Positions 45,904-54,717 of a stretch of DNA of 64,000 nucleotides are shown here, piece by piece (position 1 is the stretch's first letter; each line of letters begins with the position of its first letter). The notes under the pieces are model-generated. The model saw only the letters and a list, made by a program, of their open reading frames with translations. It was not told the DNA's origin and did not search any database. Origin of the DNA: Nannocystis pusilla (lineage in GTDB: Bacteria > Myxococcota_A > Polyangia > Nannocystales > Nannocystaceae); contig NZ_JAIRAU010000001.1 in NCBI RefSeq assembly GCF_020073745.1, positions 1,240,001-1,304,000 on the forward strand, written 5' to 3'. A program made the translations under genes and the position numbers.

Positions 45904-46465
45904 CTCACGACTGCGTGCAATCGGGTAGGGCTCGGTGCCGACGCTCGCAGGGGCCCGTACGCGAGGCAGAACGCAAGTCGGTAGTGGCGAGGTCGGCCGG
46001 CTCTCTCGCGGCTGAAGGCAAGCTGGTAGGGCCCGACGTCGGCCGGGCGTACGCGAGGCGGACACAAGGAGGAGCGTACCTGCGACGTGCCTCACGCGAG
46101 GCAGAAGGCAAATCGGTAGTGCGGCGGTTGGGCGGGCGGCACGCGAGGCAGAAGGCAAATCGGTAGTGCAGAGGTTGGGCGGCACGCGAGGCGGAACACA
46201 ACCCGGTAGGAGCGTCCGTGCGGACCGCGAGGCGGAAGACGGGCAGGGGAGGAGCATCCGGTGTGTCGAGCCTCACGCGAGGCTGCACGCAATCTCGTGG
46301 GACGGCCTTGCCGGCGTCGGCCGGGGCGTCGCCTCAGATGAACGCAAGCCGGTAGGACTTTCGTGCGACGACGCCAGGGGTCGCAAGCGTGGCTGAAACG
46401 CAAACCAGTAGACCTCCGACCCCACGTTGCGTCGAGCCTCACGCGTGGCTGAACCCGAACCAGGA
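45904..46465. repeat. Degenerate direct-repeat array, about 12 units, ~48-base spacing
   Basis: Direct repeats with a conserved core lie one after another on the plus strand: units start near 45904, 45958, 46004, 46050, 46091, 46139, 46182, 46223, 46270, 46330, 46381 and 46436, so spacing is 41-60 bases. The best-preserved form is CACGCGAGGC, then AGAAGGCAAATCGGTAGTG, seen twice at 46093 and 46140. Other units change single bases in this ~28-base core, with dissimilar ~20-base sequence between. It occupies the divergent region between the gene at 45821 and the kinase at 46575. The frames open here on the minus strand are simple repeats of LPSASREAR-type residues and look non-coding. No Cas gene is nearby and the repeats are too varied for CRISPR. 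Confidence 0.8.
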
Positions 46466-46574
46466 GAGAGTTCGTTGATGATGCACGCACCGGCCGGACC
46501 CTTTGCCTCGGTAGCCTTTTTTGCGTCACCCGCCATTGACCGGACCCGTGCTCGACGGGCACGCTGGCGAGGCG

Positions 46575-48956
46575 ATGGTGGATCCCTGGACCAGCCACAA
46601 TGCACCGGCGGAGGCGCCGCCCGAGAACTTCACCGGCAGGACGCTGGCGGGTCGTTTTCGGCTGGACGAGCGGGTCGTCTACACCAGGACCTCGAGCCTG
46701 TACCGCGGCCGTGATCTTCATGGGCGAGCGGCGGTCGCCGTCAAGATCCTCCGGCCCGAGCTCGACGGCGGGCGTGAGGAACGATTCCGCCGCGAGGGCC
46801 AGATCCTCGCCAACATCCGCCACGCCAACATCGCCGACTTCATCGATTGCGGTCGCACCGGGGACGGGCTCTGCTACCTCGTGACCGCGTTCGTCGACGG
46901 GCTCTCGCTGGCCGAATGCATCGACGCCGAGCCGCTGCCGCTGGCGGAGGTGTGGCAGGTGGGCCTCCAGCTCGCGGACGCGCTCGACTGTGCGCACGAA
47001 CGGGGCGTGATCCATCGCGACATCAAGCCGTCGAACGTGATGCGGACCGCGAGCGGTGTCGTCAAGCTCATCGACTTCGGGATCGCCAGGGTCGAGGCGA
47101 ACGCGGAGCTCGAGGTCACGCCGGTGCGCCACCCCACGGCGATCGGCGTCGCCGTCGGCACGCCGGGGTTCGTCCCGCCGGAGGCCGGCGTGCAGATCGA
47201 CGCCCGCACCGACGTGTTCGGCCTCGGGCGCACGCTGTATCGCCTGCTCACGCGCAACGCGGCGAAGGACGCGCCGGCGGGCCTCGAGAAGGTGCCGGAG
47301 CCGCTGCGACGCGTGGTGCTGCAGGCCATGCTCGACGAGCCGGCGGCGCGGATCGCCAGCGCGAGGGAGTTTCGCGGCCGCTGGCGCGAGGCCGGCGCGC
47401 AGGTGTGGCCGCTCGCCGACGTGCTGCCGCTCCGTCCGGCGCCGCAGGTGTGGCCGCCGCCGTCCAGTCAGGCGCCGGCGCCCGACCTCGTCGAGAAGTG
47501 CTCGCGCGCGAGCGCCGGCGAGCCGTGCACCACGACGGTCCCGCCGCGCCTGTTCGAGCGGCGCCTCGAGCTGCGCACGCTGCTCGGAAAGGGCCGACGG
47601 GGCCAGACCTGGCGGGCGTATCACCACACCCTCGGGCGCGACGTCGCGGTGAAGATCGTCCCGCGCGCGCTGCCCGACGGCGAGGTCGCGGCGGCGCTGT
47701 GCCGCGAGGCCATGGCCCTCGACAAGCTCAGGCACCGCGCGTTCCCGCGGGTGCTCGAGTGCGACTACGCCGAAGATGGCTCATGGTACATGGTCGAGGA
47801 GTACATCGACGGCGAGCCGCTGGGCGAGACGTTCAAGCGCGCCCCGATCGACCCACTCGTCGCGGTCGAGCTCGTGGGTGAGGTCGCCGAGGCGCTGGCA
47901 GAGGCGCACGCCCGCGGGATCGTCCACGGCGACATCCACGGCGGCAACATCCTGCTCGAGCGCGGCCTGCCTCCGCGCCCGCGTATCATCGACCTCAGCG
48001 AGTGCCGCCTCGCGGCGGCGTTCTTCGCCGCGACCGATCAGCGGTATGCCTCGATTCCCCTGCTCCGGCCGGATGTCGGCGCGATCCACGGTCATCCGTC
48101 GTTCTGCGCGCCCGAGCTGGGACGCGGCGCGCACCCGTCCGAGGCGGCCGACGTGTACGCGCTCGGCGTCGTCCTGTTCGTCCTCCTCACCGGCGAGCAG
48201 CGCGGCAACGGGGCCCTGCGCGAGCTCTTCGCCGAGGGCGAGCGCGAGGCGGCCGGCGAACGCCTCCGCGAGCGCGTGATCGCCAGCGCGCCCGAGCTCG
48301 CCGACACATTCATCGCAGCTGACCTTCAGGACATCCTCGCGCCGGAGCCCGAGCGCCGCACGGCGACGATGGCCGGGCTGCTCGAAATGCTGCGCGTCGA
48401 GGCCGAGGCGCTCCGCGAGCTGCGGAGCCCCGCCGCGGAGGTTCGGCCGGCCGCCGGACACGTCGAGCGGAACGCTCCGCCGTCGCGTGCGCTCCGAATC
48501 ATGGCTGCAGGCGCGCTCGTCGTCGCGGCGCTCGCAGCGGCGACGGCGGCGCTGTGGCCGGCGCCCGCGCTCGACCCGACGGTCGCGACCGAGGACGACA
48601 CGGAGCAGAGTTCTGACGTTGCGCCCACGCCTCCTGCACGAGCGGCGATGATCCCGGTGAACACGGCGGCCTCGCCGAGGCGGGCGGCGACACCGGCGAC
48701 GCGCGCCGACGTGCACGCGGCTGTCGCGGCGCACCTCGCCGAGCTGCGCCGCTGCCCCGATGCGCCAGGCCGGCTCACGCTGGCGCTCGATGTCGGGCGA
48801 GGGGTCGCGCTGGCGGAGATCCAGCACGTCGAGGTCGATCCGAGTGAGCCGCTCGATCGCTGCGTCCGCGCGATCGTCGACAGCATCCGGCTGCCGACCT
48901 CCGCGACCTCGATTCGCCACACCCTCTCGCTCGATCTGAGCGACGGCGAGCTGTGA
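46575..48956 (+). CDS. Dual Ser/Thr kinase-domain transmembrane protein
   Basis: 793 residues from ATG 46575 (TTG 46521 is a longer option without support). Two protein kinase domains are in tandem. The first (about 22-290) has Lys57 in VAVKIL, the catalytic loop IHRDIKPSNV (Asp149) and DFG (167-169). The second (about 328-620) keeps Lys360 in VAVKIV, but its catalytic loop is VHGDIHGGNI (Gly452 in place of the Arg) and its DFG is DLS (473-475), so it may be weak or a pseudokinase. An ~20-residue helix (IMAAGALVVAALAAATAAL) follows near residue 680, then a periplasmic Ala/Pro linker. The C-terminal ~75 residues (LAELRRCPDAPGRLTLALDV, then VEVDPSEPLDRCVRAIVDSI) resemble the AgmX/TonB-type C-terminal fold common in myxobacteria. 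Confidence 0.85.
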   Translation: MVDPWTSHNAPAEAPPENFTGRTLAGRFRLDERVVYTRTSSLYRGRDLHGRAAVAVKILRPELDGGREERFRREGQILANIRHANIADFIDCGRTGDGLCYLVTAFVDGLSLAECIDAEPLPLAEVWQVGLQLADALDCAHERGVIHRDIKPSNVMRTASGVVKLIDFGIARVEANAELEVTPVRHPTAIGVAVGTPGFVPPEAGVQIDARTDVFGLGRTLYRLLTRNAAKDAPAGLEKVPEPLRRVVLQAMLDEPAARIASAREFRGRWREAGAQVWPLADVLPLRPAPQVWPPPSSQAPAPDLVEKCSRASAGEPCTTTVPPRLFERRLELRTLLGKGRRGQTWRAYHHTLGRDVAVKIVPRALPDGEVAAALCREAMALDKLRHRAFPRVLECDYAEDGSWYMVEEYIDGEPLGETFKRAPIDPLVAVELVGEVAEALAEAHARGIVHGDIHGGNILLERGLPPRPRIIDLSECRLAAAFFAATDQRYASIPLLRPDVGAIHGHPSFCAPELGRGAHPSEAADVYALGVVLFVLLTGEQRGNGALRELFAEGEREAAGERLRERVIASAPELADTFIAADLQDILAPEPERRTATMAGLLEMLRVEAEALRELRSPAAEVRPAAGHVERNAPPSRALRIMAAGALVVAALAAATAALWPAPALDPTVATEDDTEQSSDVAPTPPARAAMIPVNTAASPRRAATPATRADVHAAVAAHLAELRRCPDAPGRLTLALDVGRGVALAEIQHVEVDPSEPLDRCVRAIVDSIRLPTSATSIRHTLSLDLSDGEL

Positions 48957-48986
48957 TGATTCGAATCGCCTGAGGACCGGGGGCGG

Positions 48987-51377
48987 CTAGCCGCTCCAGA
49001 TCGCGTCGACGATGGCGTCGGCGCGGCTCTGGATCTGCGCGCGCACTCTGGCGAAACCTGGCTCTTGGTGCAGGTGCAGCAAGAGCGGGCAGCGGTCGAG
49101 CCACAGCAGGTCGAACACGCCGGCGGCCGCGGCCCGGTCGAGCAGGTTCAGCGCGGTGGCGTCGTCCTTCACCGCGCCCGCGAGCTCGACCATGAGCTGC
49201 AGCAGGAACTGCTGCTGGCGCGTGCCGTGGCCGGCGCGGCCGAGCTCGAGGTCGACGGCGGCGAGGACCGGGGCCAGGGGCATGCGGCCGTCGTAGACGC
49301 CGAGCAGGGCGAGGTACAGCTCGCGGAATTGCACGTCCGGATCGTCGCGCAGCTCGGCCTCGAGGCGGGCGAGCAGGGCCGGGTCGCCGCGCCAGGTGGC
49401 GAAGCGGACGAGCACCGCCCAGGGGGCCCGCCGCTCGCGGTCGGGCCGGTCGGCCACGAGGCGGTCGTGGCGGTCCCAGTCGCCGTCGAACGCGGCCAGG
49501 CGGACCAGCTCCCAGCGGGCCACGCTGAGCCGCGGGTCGAGCTCGAGCGCGGCCCTGAGCCGGCGCTCGCCGTCCTCGACGTGACCTGCCTCGAGGAGCA
49601 GGCGACCGAGCAGCTCGTGCGCGTCGGCCGAGCTCGGCGCGCGGGCGATCGCGTTGCGGGCGTGGCGGGCGGCGGTCACCTGGTCGCCTGTCACGAGGGA
49701 CAGGTTGGCGAGGGCGAGGTAGGGCTCGCCGAGCTGCGGGGCGCGGGCCAGGGCGCGCTCGGCCGCGGCGCGGGCGGTGGTGAGCAGCGCGGACGAGGTG
49801 TCCATCTGCACGAACGACAGGCGGACCGCGGCCATGCTGAGGCCCGAGGCGATCATCGGGCTCTCGGGGTCGAGCGCGGCGGCCTCGTGGAACAGCTCGA
49901 CGGCGCGGAGGGTGTCGGGCGGGGTGAACAGGTGGTAGTGATGGCGCGCGCGCAGGTAGAGGTCGAGGGCGGCGGGGTCGGTGGGGGCCTCGCGGTCCTG
50001 GCCGTGCTCGTCGAGGGTCAGCGCGCCCGCGATCGCGCGGGTGGCCGGGCCGGCGAGGGTGAGCACCTGCTCGGGCGCGACCTCGAAGCGCTCGGACCAG
50101 GTCTGGAAGCCGCTGGCGACGTCGACGAGGCGCAGGCCGAGGCGCAGGCGGGGGCCGAGGCGGCGCAGCGAGCCGTCGACGACGAAGCCGACGGCGAGCG
50201 CGCGGCCGACCTCCTGCGGGTCGCGCTCGCCGTCGACGCGGGTGCGCGCGCGGACCCGCAGGCCCTTGAGCGCGCTGAGCGAGTCGATCAGGTCCTCGAC
50301 CAGCGCGTCGGCGACGTAGCCGTCGATCTCGGGCCCGGCGACGAAGGGCAGGACCGCGAGCGTGCGCGCCGGCGTGCCGGCGACCGGCGTGTCGCGCCGC
50401 GACGGGGCCTGGATCGCCAGCAGCGTCGACGACGACGGCAGCGCGGGGTCGATGTCGGCCTCGAGCAGCGCGGCGCGCAGGGCCTCGGCGACCGCGCGGG
50501 CCGAGGCCGGGCGCGCGGGGGCCTCGCGGGCCAGGCAGCCGGCGACGATCGCCGCGATCGCGGGCGGCAGGCCGGGCGCCGCGGCGAGCACGTCGGGCGG
50601 CGGCTCGTCGAGGCGGCGCATCATGCTGGCGATCGCGCTGTCGGCCGGCCATGGCAGGGCGCCGGTCAGGACCTCGAACATCATCACGCCGAGCGCGTAG
50701 AGGTCGGTCTGCAGCGTGACCTCGCCGCCGGTGACCTGCTCCGGGGCCATGTAGGCCGGGGTGCCGCCGCCGTCCTGCGACTCGTCCTTGAAGGCGGCGA
50801 CGCCGAAGTCGGTCACGACCACGCGCCCGCGCGGCTCGACGAGCACGTTGTCGGGCTTGATGTCGCGGTGGACGACGCCGGCCTCGTGGGCCGCCTCGAG
50901 CGCGTCGCACACGGCGATGAAGATCGGCGCGGCGCGCTCGACCGGCAGCCGGGGCTGGCGCTCGAGCACGTTCGCCAGCGGCTCGCCGTCGACGAACTCC
51001 ATCGTCAGGAACCGGCTGCCCTGGTGCTCGCCGAGCTCGAAGGTGCGGGCGACGTTGCGGTGGGTGATCCGGCGCGCCAGCTTGACCTCGCGGCGGATCC
51101 GGTCCTGCGTCCCGCAGCTGAGCGACGGGTGCAGCATCTTCAGCGCCACCACCTCGTCGAGCTCCCGGTCGCGGGCGCTGAACACCATGCCCATCCCGCC
51201 GCGCCCGAGCAGCGCCAGCAGCTCGTAGCGGCCCGCGATCACCTGGCCGCGGATCCCCCGCAGCTCGAGGTCGCCCCAGTCGCCGGTGCCGCGGGCTCCG
51301 GGCACCTGGGTGTCGCCGATTTCGGTGGGCGTGCCGCTCACCGGCGCATCTTGCCGCGCTCGCGCAGAGACGTCCAT
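48987..51377 (-). CDS. Ser/Thr kinase with TolB-like and TPR domains
   Basis: 796 residues with a good GGAGG site upstream of ATG 51377. The kinase domain (about 47-300) is complete: P-loop LGRGGMGMVF, Lys in VALKML, VHRDIKPDNVL, DFG in VTDFGVAAF, and PAYMAPEQ. A FlgO/TolB-like N-terminal fold follows (ARTLAVLPFVAGPEIDGYVADALVEDLI, residues about 340-465). The last ~330 residues are TPR-type helical repeats (ALDLYLRARHHYHLF, AELFHEAAALDPESPM, ADAHELLGRLLLEAGHVEDG). No transmembrane segment is visible. Proteins with this kinase-TolB-TPR layout are numerous in myxobacteria; the TPRs probably bind partner proteins. It is convergent with the dual-kinase gene, 30 bases apart. Confidence 0.9.
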   Translation of the reverse strand: MDVSARARQDAPVSGTPTEIGDTQVPGARGTGDWGDLELRGIRGQVIAGRYELLALLGRGGMGMVFSARDRELDEVVALKMLHPSLSCGTQDRIRREVKLARRITHRNVARTFELGEHQGSRFLTMEFVDGEPLANVLERQPRLPVERAAPIFIAVCDALEAAHEAGVVHRDIKPDNVLVEPRGRVVVTDFGVAAFKDESQDGGGTPAYMAPEQVTGGEVTLQTDLYALGVMMFEVLTGALPWPADSAIASMMRRLDEPPPDVLAAAPGLPPAIAAIVAGCLAREAPARPASARAVAEALRAALLEADIDPALPSSSTLLAIQAPSRRDTPVAGTPARTLAVLPFVAGPEIDGYVADALVEDLIDSLSALKGLRVRARTRVDGERDPQEVGRALAVGFVVDGSLRRLGPRLRLGLRLVDVASGFQTWSERFEVAPEQVLTLAGPATRAIAGALTLDEHGQDREAPTDPAALDLYLRARHHYHLFTPPDTLRAVELFHEAAALDPESPMIASGLSMAAVRLSFVQMDTSSALLTTARAAAERALARAPQLGEPYLALANLSLVTGDQVTAARHARNAIARAPSSADAHELLGRLLLEAGHVEDGERRLRAALELDPRLSVARWELVRLAAFDGDWDRHDRLVADRPDRERRAPWAVLVRFATWRGDPALLARLEAELRDDPDVQFRELYLALLGVYDGRMPLAPVLAAVDLELGRAGHGTRQQQFLLQLMVELAGAVKDDATALNLLDRAAAAGVFDLLWLDRCPLLLHLHQEPGFARVRAQIQSRADAIVDAIWSG

Positions 51378-51471
51378 CGGGGCCTCCTGTGGCCGTGCGC
51401 GGGCCGCTGCGGGCGCTTGCGCGAGCTCGCGCCTGCGGCCGGGACCGGCGGGGGACTGCTATGATTCGCCG

Positions 51472-52041
51472 ATGTACGCCGGCTTCCTCGACCTGACCTG
51501 CCCGCTGTACTGGACCGTCGACGACGCGCTGTCCGCGGCCGACTGCGCGAGCTACGTCGAGAAGATGCGGACCGGTCGGGCCGAGGTGGCGCCGATCGTC
51601 GGGGCCGGCGGGGGGCCGGTGGTCGAGCCGGAGACGCGCAACAACACCCGGGTGATGTGGGACGACGCCGCGGAGGCGGACGCGCTGCTGGACCGCGTGC
51701 GCGAGCGGGTGCCGGCGCGGCTGTCGGGGCTGGCGCTGGTCGGCGCCAACCCGCGATTGCGGCTGTACCGCTACGGCCCGGGCGAGCGCCACGGGGCCCA
51801 CTGGGACACGGTGGTGGAGCTGGCCGACGGGGTGCGCAGCATGCTGACGCTGGTGTTCTACCTCAACGACGGCTTCGACGGCGGGGCGACCGACTTCGTC
51901 GAGCTCGACGCCTGCGTGACGCCGCAGCGCGGGCGGGCGCTGCTGTTCCAGCACCGCGTGATGCACCGCGCCTGCGAGGTCACCCGCGGCGAGAAGTTCG
52001 TGCTGCGCACCGACGTGCTCTACCGGCCGGTCGAGGCGTAG
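51472..52041 (+). CDS. 2OG-Fe(II) oxygenase (prolyl 4-hydroxylase-like)
   Basis: 189 residues, the size of a minimal double-stranded beta-helix oxygenase. The iron site H-x-D is His110 and Asp112 in GAHWDTVV, the distal His is His165 in HRVMH (or His161), and the 2-oxoglutarate Arg is Arg179 in FVLRTDVLY. The segment RLYRYGPGERHGAHWD and TLVFYLNDGFDGGATDF match the P4H family (small prolyl hydroxylases acting on proteins or free amino acids). The substrate is unknown. The upstream region is divergent with the kinase gene (94 bases). The gene is followed by a long run of palindromic repeats. Confidence 0.88.
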   Translation: MYAGFLDLTCPLYWTVDDALSAADCASYVEKMRTGRAEVAPIVGAGGGPVVEPETRNNTRVMWDDAAEADALLDRVRERVPARLSGLALVGANPRLRLYRYGPGERHGAHWDTVVELADGVRSMLTLVFYLNDGFDGGATDFVELDACVTPQRGRALLFQHRVMHRACEVTRGEKFVLRTDVLYRPVEA

Positions 52042-52052
52042 CAGGTACTCTC

Positions 52053-52132
52053 GGACATGCTCCGAGGAGCATGTCCGCGAGGGCATGTTGTACTGGACAT
52101 GCTCCGGAGAGCATGTCGTGAAGCGCATGGTC
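52053..52132. repeat. 14-base-period palindromic repeat, six units
   Basis: Six 10-mers at exact 14-base steps: GGACATGCTC (52053), GAGCATGTCC (52067), GGGCATGTTG (52081), GGACATGCTC (52095), GAGCATGTCG (52109), GCGCATGGTC (52123). Spacers are CGAG, GCGA, TACT, CGGA and TGAA. The first pair is a perfect 10-base-pair inverted repeat with a 4-base loop; the fourth and fifth units pair likewise. It starts 11 bases after the stop codon of the oxygenase and is the longest array of the family in the window. Confidence 0.9.
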
Positions 52133-52293
52133 GCGGTCTGCGCCGCCGACGCGCCACCCGCCGCTTCGGCCGGGACGCCGGCGCTGGGAGGCCGGCGCGG
52201 TCGAGCGGGTGGCGCGCCGGCTCCGGCCCATTATTAAAAGCGCCGGGCATGACGCACGCGAGCGGGCGACGCTCCGAGGAGGAGTGAGGCGAG

Positions 52294-54357
52294 GTGCCCG
52301 GGCGGGGCGGGTTCGACGCGGCGCAGCTGGCCGACGCGGTGATCATCGCCGACGCGGAGCTCGTGCGCCTGCGCCAGGCCGCGCGCGTGACCCTGACGGC
52401 GATCGTCGCCGCGGCGCTGCTGCACCGCCTCGCCGCGGCGCTCGGCCAGCCGACGAGCATCGCCCTGGTCGGGATCAACGTGGCGATGATGGGCGTCGCC
52501 GTCGTCAACGACCCGACGCCGCGGGCCCAGCGGATCACCACCGCCCTCGTGCCGTTCGTCGCCGGCGCGGCGCTGGTCGCCGGCGCGCTGGTGTCTCATC
52601 AGCCGGGGCTGCGCGAGGTGCTGTTCCTGGCGCTCGCGTTCGTCGCGGTGCTGGTGCGCCGCTACGGCCCGCGCGGGCTGGCGCTCGGGCAGATCGCCTT
52701 CCTCGCCTACTTCTTCGCGCTGTTCTTCCGCGCCGACCTGACGCGGGTGCCGCTGATGCTCACGAGCGTCGGCATCGCCTCGACGCTGGCCTACGCGGCC
52801 CGCTTCTGGGTCGTGCGCGAGCGGCCGGAGACGCGGCTGTCGCTGCGCCAGGCGGCGCTGCGGCGGACCATCGCGGTTGCGCTGCACCAGGTGGCGGCGA
52901 TCGTGGTCGAGGGGCGCGAGGCGCCGCGGCGCATGCGGGCGCTGCGGCGCACGCTCGGGGCGATCAACGAGTCGGTGCTGGCGATCGACGAGCAGATCGA
53001 TCGCGTCGACCCGAGCGGCCCCGGGGGGTGTGCGCTGCGCGAGCAGGTGTTCGCGCTCGAGCTGGCGGTCGAGGAGGTGGCGGCCGCGGTGGTGCCGACG
53101 ACGGCGCGCGACCGGACGACGCGCGAGGCGATCGCGGCGGCGCTGCTGGCCGTGCGCCAGGCCGTGCGCGCGGGCGGGGACGCGGCCGTGAGACCGGCGA
53201 TCGCGGCGATCGACCGGCTCGCCCGCAGCGACGGCCGCGACGTGGAGCTGCTGGCGCAGATCGCCGCGCTGCTGCGCTCGCTGCTGGTGGCGCTGCGCCC
53301 GGACGTCCACCTGGCGCCGGCGTCGGGGCGGCTCACGGCGCCGGCCGAACCCCGCGCGACGACGCCGCGGCCGACGTGGCGCTGGTCGCTGCGCCTGGCC
53401 GCGCAGGCGACCCTGGCCGTCGGCCTGGCGCTGGCGGCCGGTCACGCGGTCGCCAGCTCGCGCGCCTACTGGGCGGTGATGGCGTCGTTCATGGTGTTCA
53501 GCCGGGCCAACACGCGCGGGGCGGTGCTGGTGCGCGCGTGGCAGCGCCTGGTCGGCACGCTGGCCGGCGTGATCGTCGGCCTGCTGGTGGCGCACGCGGT
53601 GCAGGGCCACGTCTACCTCGAGCTGGTGGTGCTGTTCGGGTGCATGTTCGTCGCCTATTACACGCTGCAGTTCGCCTACGCGTTCATGGTGGCCGCGTTC
53701 ACGACGGCGATCGCGGTGCTGTACAGCCTGCTCGGCATGTTCTCGACCGAGCTGCTGTACCTGCGCGTGGTCGAGACGCTGGTCGGCGTCGGCGTCGGCG
53801 GGGCGGTGGCGATGCTGGTGTTCCCGGTGTCGACGCGCGCGACGATCCGCGGCCACATGGTCGAGGGGCTGCACCTGCTCGCCGGCGACCTCGAGGCCGC
53901 GTTCGCCGTGCCCGGACCCGATCGCCCGGCCCGCCGCGAGGCCGCGCGGGCCCGCGACCGCAAGCTCCGCGACGTGAGGAGCGAGGTCCAGGGCGCCGCC
54001 GGCGGGGTGCCGCTGCGAGCGACCCGCGAGACAGCGCAGCTGTTCTTCGCGTTCGCGGCGGTGTTCTTCCACGCGCGGCCGCTGCTGATGCTCGACCCGC
54101 GGGCGCTCGACGAGGCCGCGCGCGCGCGGGCCCACGCGGAGGCGATGCACCTGGCGAGCCGCGCCCGCGCGCTCGCCGACCGGCTCGTCGGCGCGTCGCA
54201 GCTGCCGCTGCCCGCGGCGCTCCCACCGGCGGAGGTGGCCGCCGATCCGGCCCAGCGAGGGCTGCGTCGCCTCGACCGCGCGCTGTCGACGTTGGCCCGG
54301 GTGCTCGGCCAGACGCGAGCGCCGCGAGGCGGGCGGTCGCGGCCGATCGATCATTGA
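52294..54357 (+). CDS. FUSC-family transporter (aromatic acid exporter-like)
   Basis: 687 residues, GTG start at 52294 with GAGGAGGAG upstream. Two membrane blocks are typical of FUSC: N-terminal helices (about 30-170: ALVGINVAMMGVAVVNDP, LREVLFLALAFVAVLVRRYG, GQIAFLAYFFALFF) and C-terminal helices (about 360-510: TWRWSLRLAAQATLAVGLAL, SFMVFSRANTRGAVLVRAW, ELVVLFGCMFVAYYTLQFAY). A helical soluble domain separates them, and another follows. FUSC proteins such as AaeB export aromatic acids and related compounds. The two-block fold with the central RANTRGAVLVRAWQRLVGT motif makes the family assignment good; the substrate is not known. Its 3' end is six bases from the convergent cassette gene. 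Confidence 0.9.
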   Translation: MPGRGGFDAAQLADAVIIADAELVRLRQAARVTLTAIVAAALLHRLAAALGQPTSIALVGINVAMMGVAVVNDPTPRAQRITTALVPFVAGAALVAGALVSHQPGLREVLFLALAFVAVLVRRYGPRGLALGQIAFLAYFFALFFRADLTRVPLMLTSVGIASTLAYAARFWVVRERPETRLSLRQAALRRTIAVALHQVAAIVVEGREAPRRMRALRRTLGAINESVLAIDEQIDRVDPSGPGGCALREQVFALELAVEEVAAAVVPTTARDRTTREAIAAALLAVRQAVRAGGDAAVRPAIAAIDRLARSDGRDVELLAQIAALLRSLLVALRPDVHLAPASGRLTAPAEPRATTPRPTWRWSLRLAAQATLAVGLALAAGHAVASSRAYWAVMASFMVFSRANTRGAVLVRAWQRLVGTLAGVIVGLLVAHAVQGHVYLELVVLFGCMFVAYYTLQFAYAFMVAAFTTAIAVLYSLLGMFSTELLYLRVVETLVGVGVGGAVAMLVFPVSTRATIRGHMVEGLHLLAGDLEAAFAVPGPDRPARREAARARDRKLRDVRSEVQGAAGGVPLRATRETAQLFFAFAAVFFHARPLLMLDPRALDEAARARAHAEAMHLASRARALADRLVGASQLPLPAALPPAEVAADPAQRGLRRLDRALSTLARVLGQTRAPRGGRSRPIDH

Positions 54358-54363
54358 CTGTCG

Positions 54364-54711
54364 TCACCCACTGCTCGTGATGCTTCGCGCCGGTTCCGAC
54401 GGAGGCGGCAGCGCGCAGGGCCGTCGTCGCTTGAGTTTCCGGCGAATGTAGCGCTCGAACAGCCCGAGTGCGAGCGTGTTGCCGGCGAACAGCAACGCCA
54501 TCTTGGCGAGAAAAGGCAGCGCGACCAGCCCCAGAGCCGTGCTGAACGTCGCAGCGAACAGCCCGAACCAGGGGCCGACGACCCGCCAGACTGTGCGTCG
54601 ATGCCAAAAAGCGAGGGTCGGAATGACCCACCACCGCTGGGGCTGGGACAGCCTTGTTCGCTCGTCGCCGGTCCCGGCCGGGACCAGCAGAGCTCTCAAG
54701 GAATGGGGCAT
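54364..54711 (-). CDS. Small membrane protein, cassette 2
   Basis: 115 residues, ATG 54711, six bases after the stop of the secreted-protein gene. It begins with a basic-polar segment and WWVIPTLAFWHRRTVW, then two helices (VVGPWFGLFAATFSTALGLVAL, LAKMALLFAGNTLALGLFER), then the basic turn YIRRKLKRRRPCALPPPSEPAR. The spacing of IPT--FW, ER--RR-L-R and LP--SE--R matches the cassette-1 protein at 40224, so the two are homologues. No named family. It is not close in sequence to anything else in the window. It runs up to six bases from the FUSC stop codon. Confidence 0.65.
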   Translation of the reverse strand: MPHSLRALLVPAGTGDERTRLSQPQRWWVIPTLAFWHRRTVWRVVGPWFGLFAATFSTALGLVALPFLAKMALLFAGNTLALGLFERYIRRKLKRRRPCALPPPSEPARSITSSG

Positions 54712-54717
54712 TCTGGC

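Noticed and set aside
45904..46465. CRISPR array
   Set aside because: The repeats differ from one another at many positions, spacing varies from 41 to 60 bases, and no cas gene or leader is seen. I report it as a degenerate repeat array instead.
46092..47735. 547-residue minus-strand frame spanning the array and the kinase
   Set aside because: It is antisense to the well-supported kinase and made of repetitive Arg/Leu/Pro peptide derived from the array.
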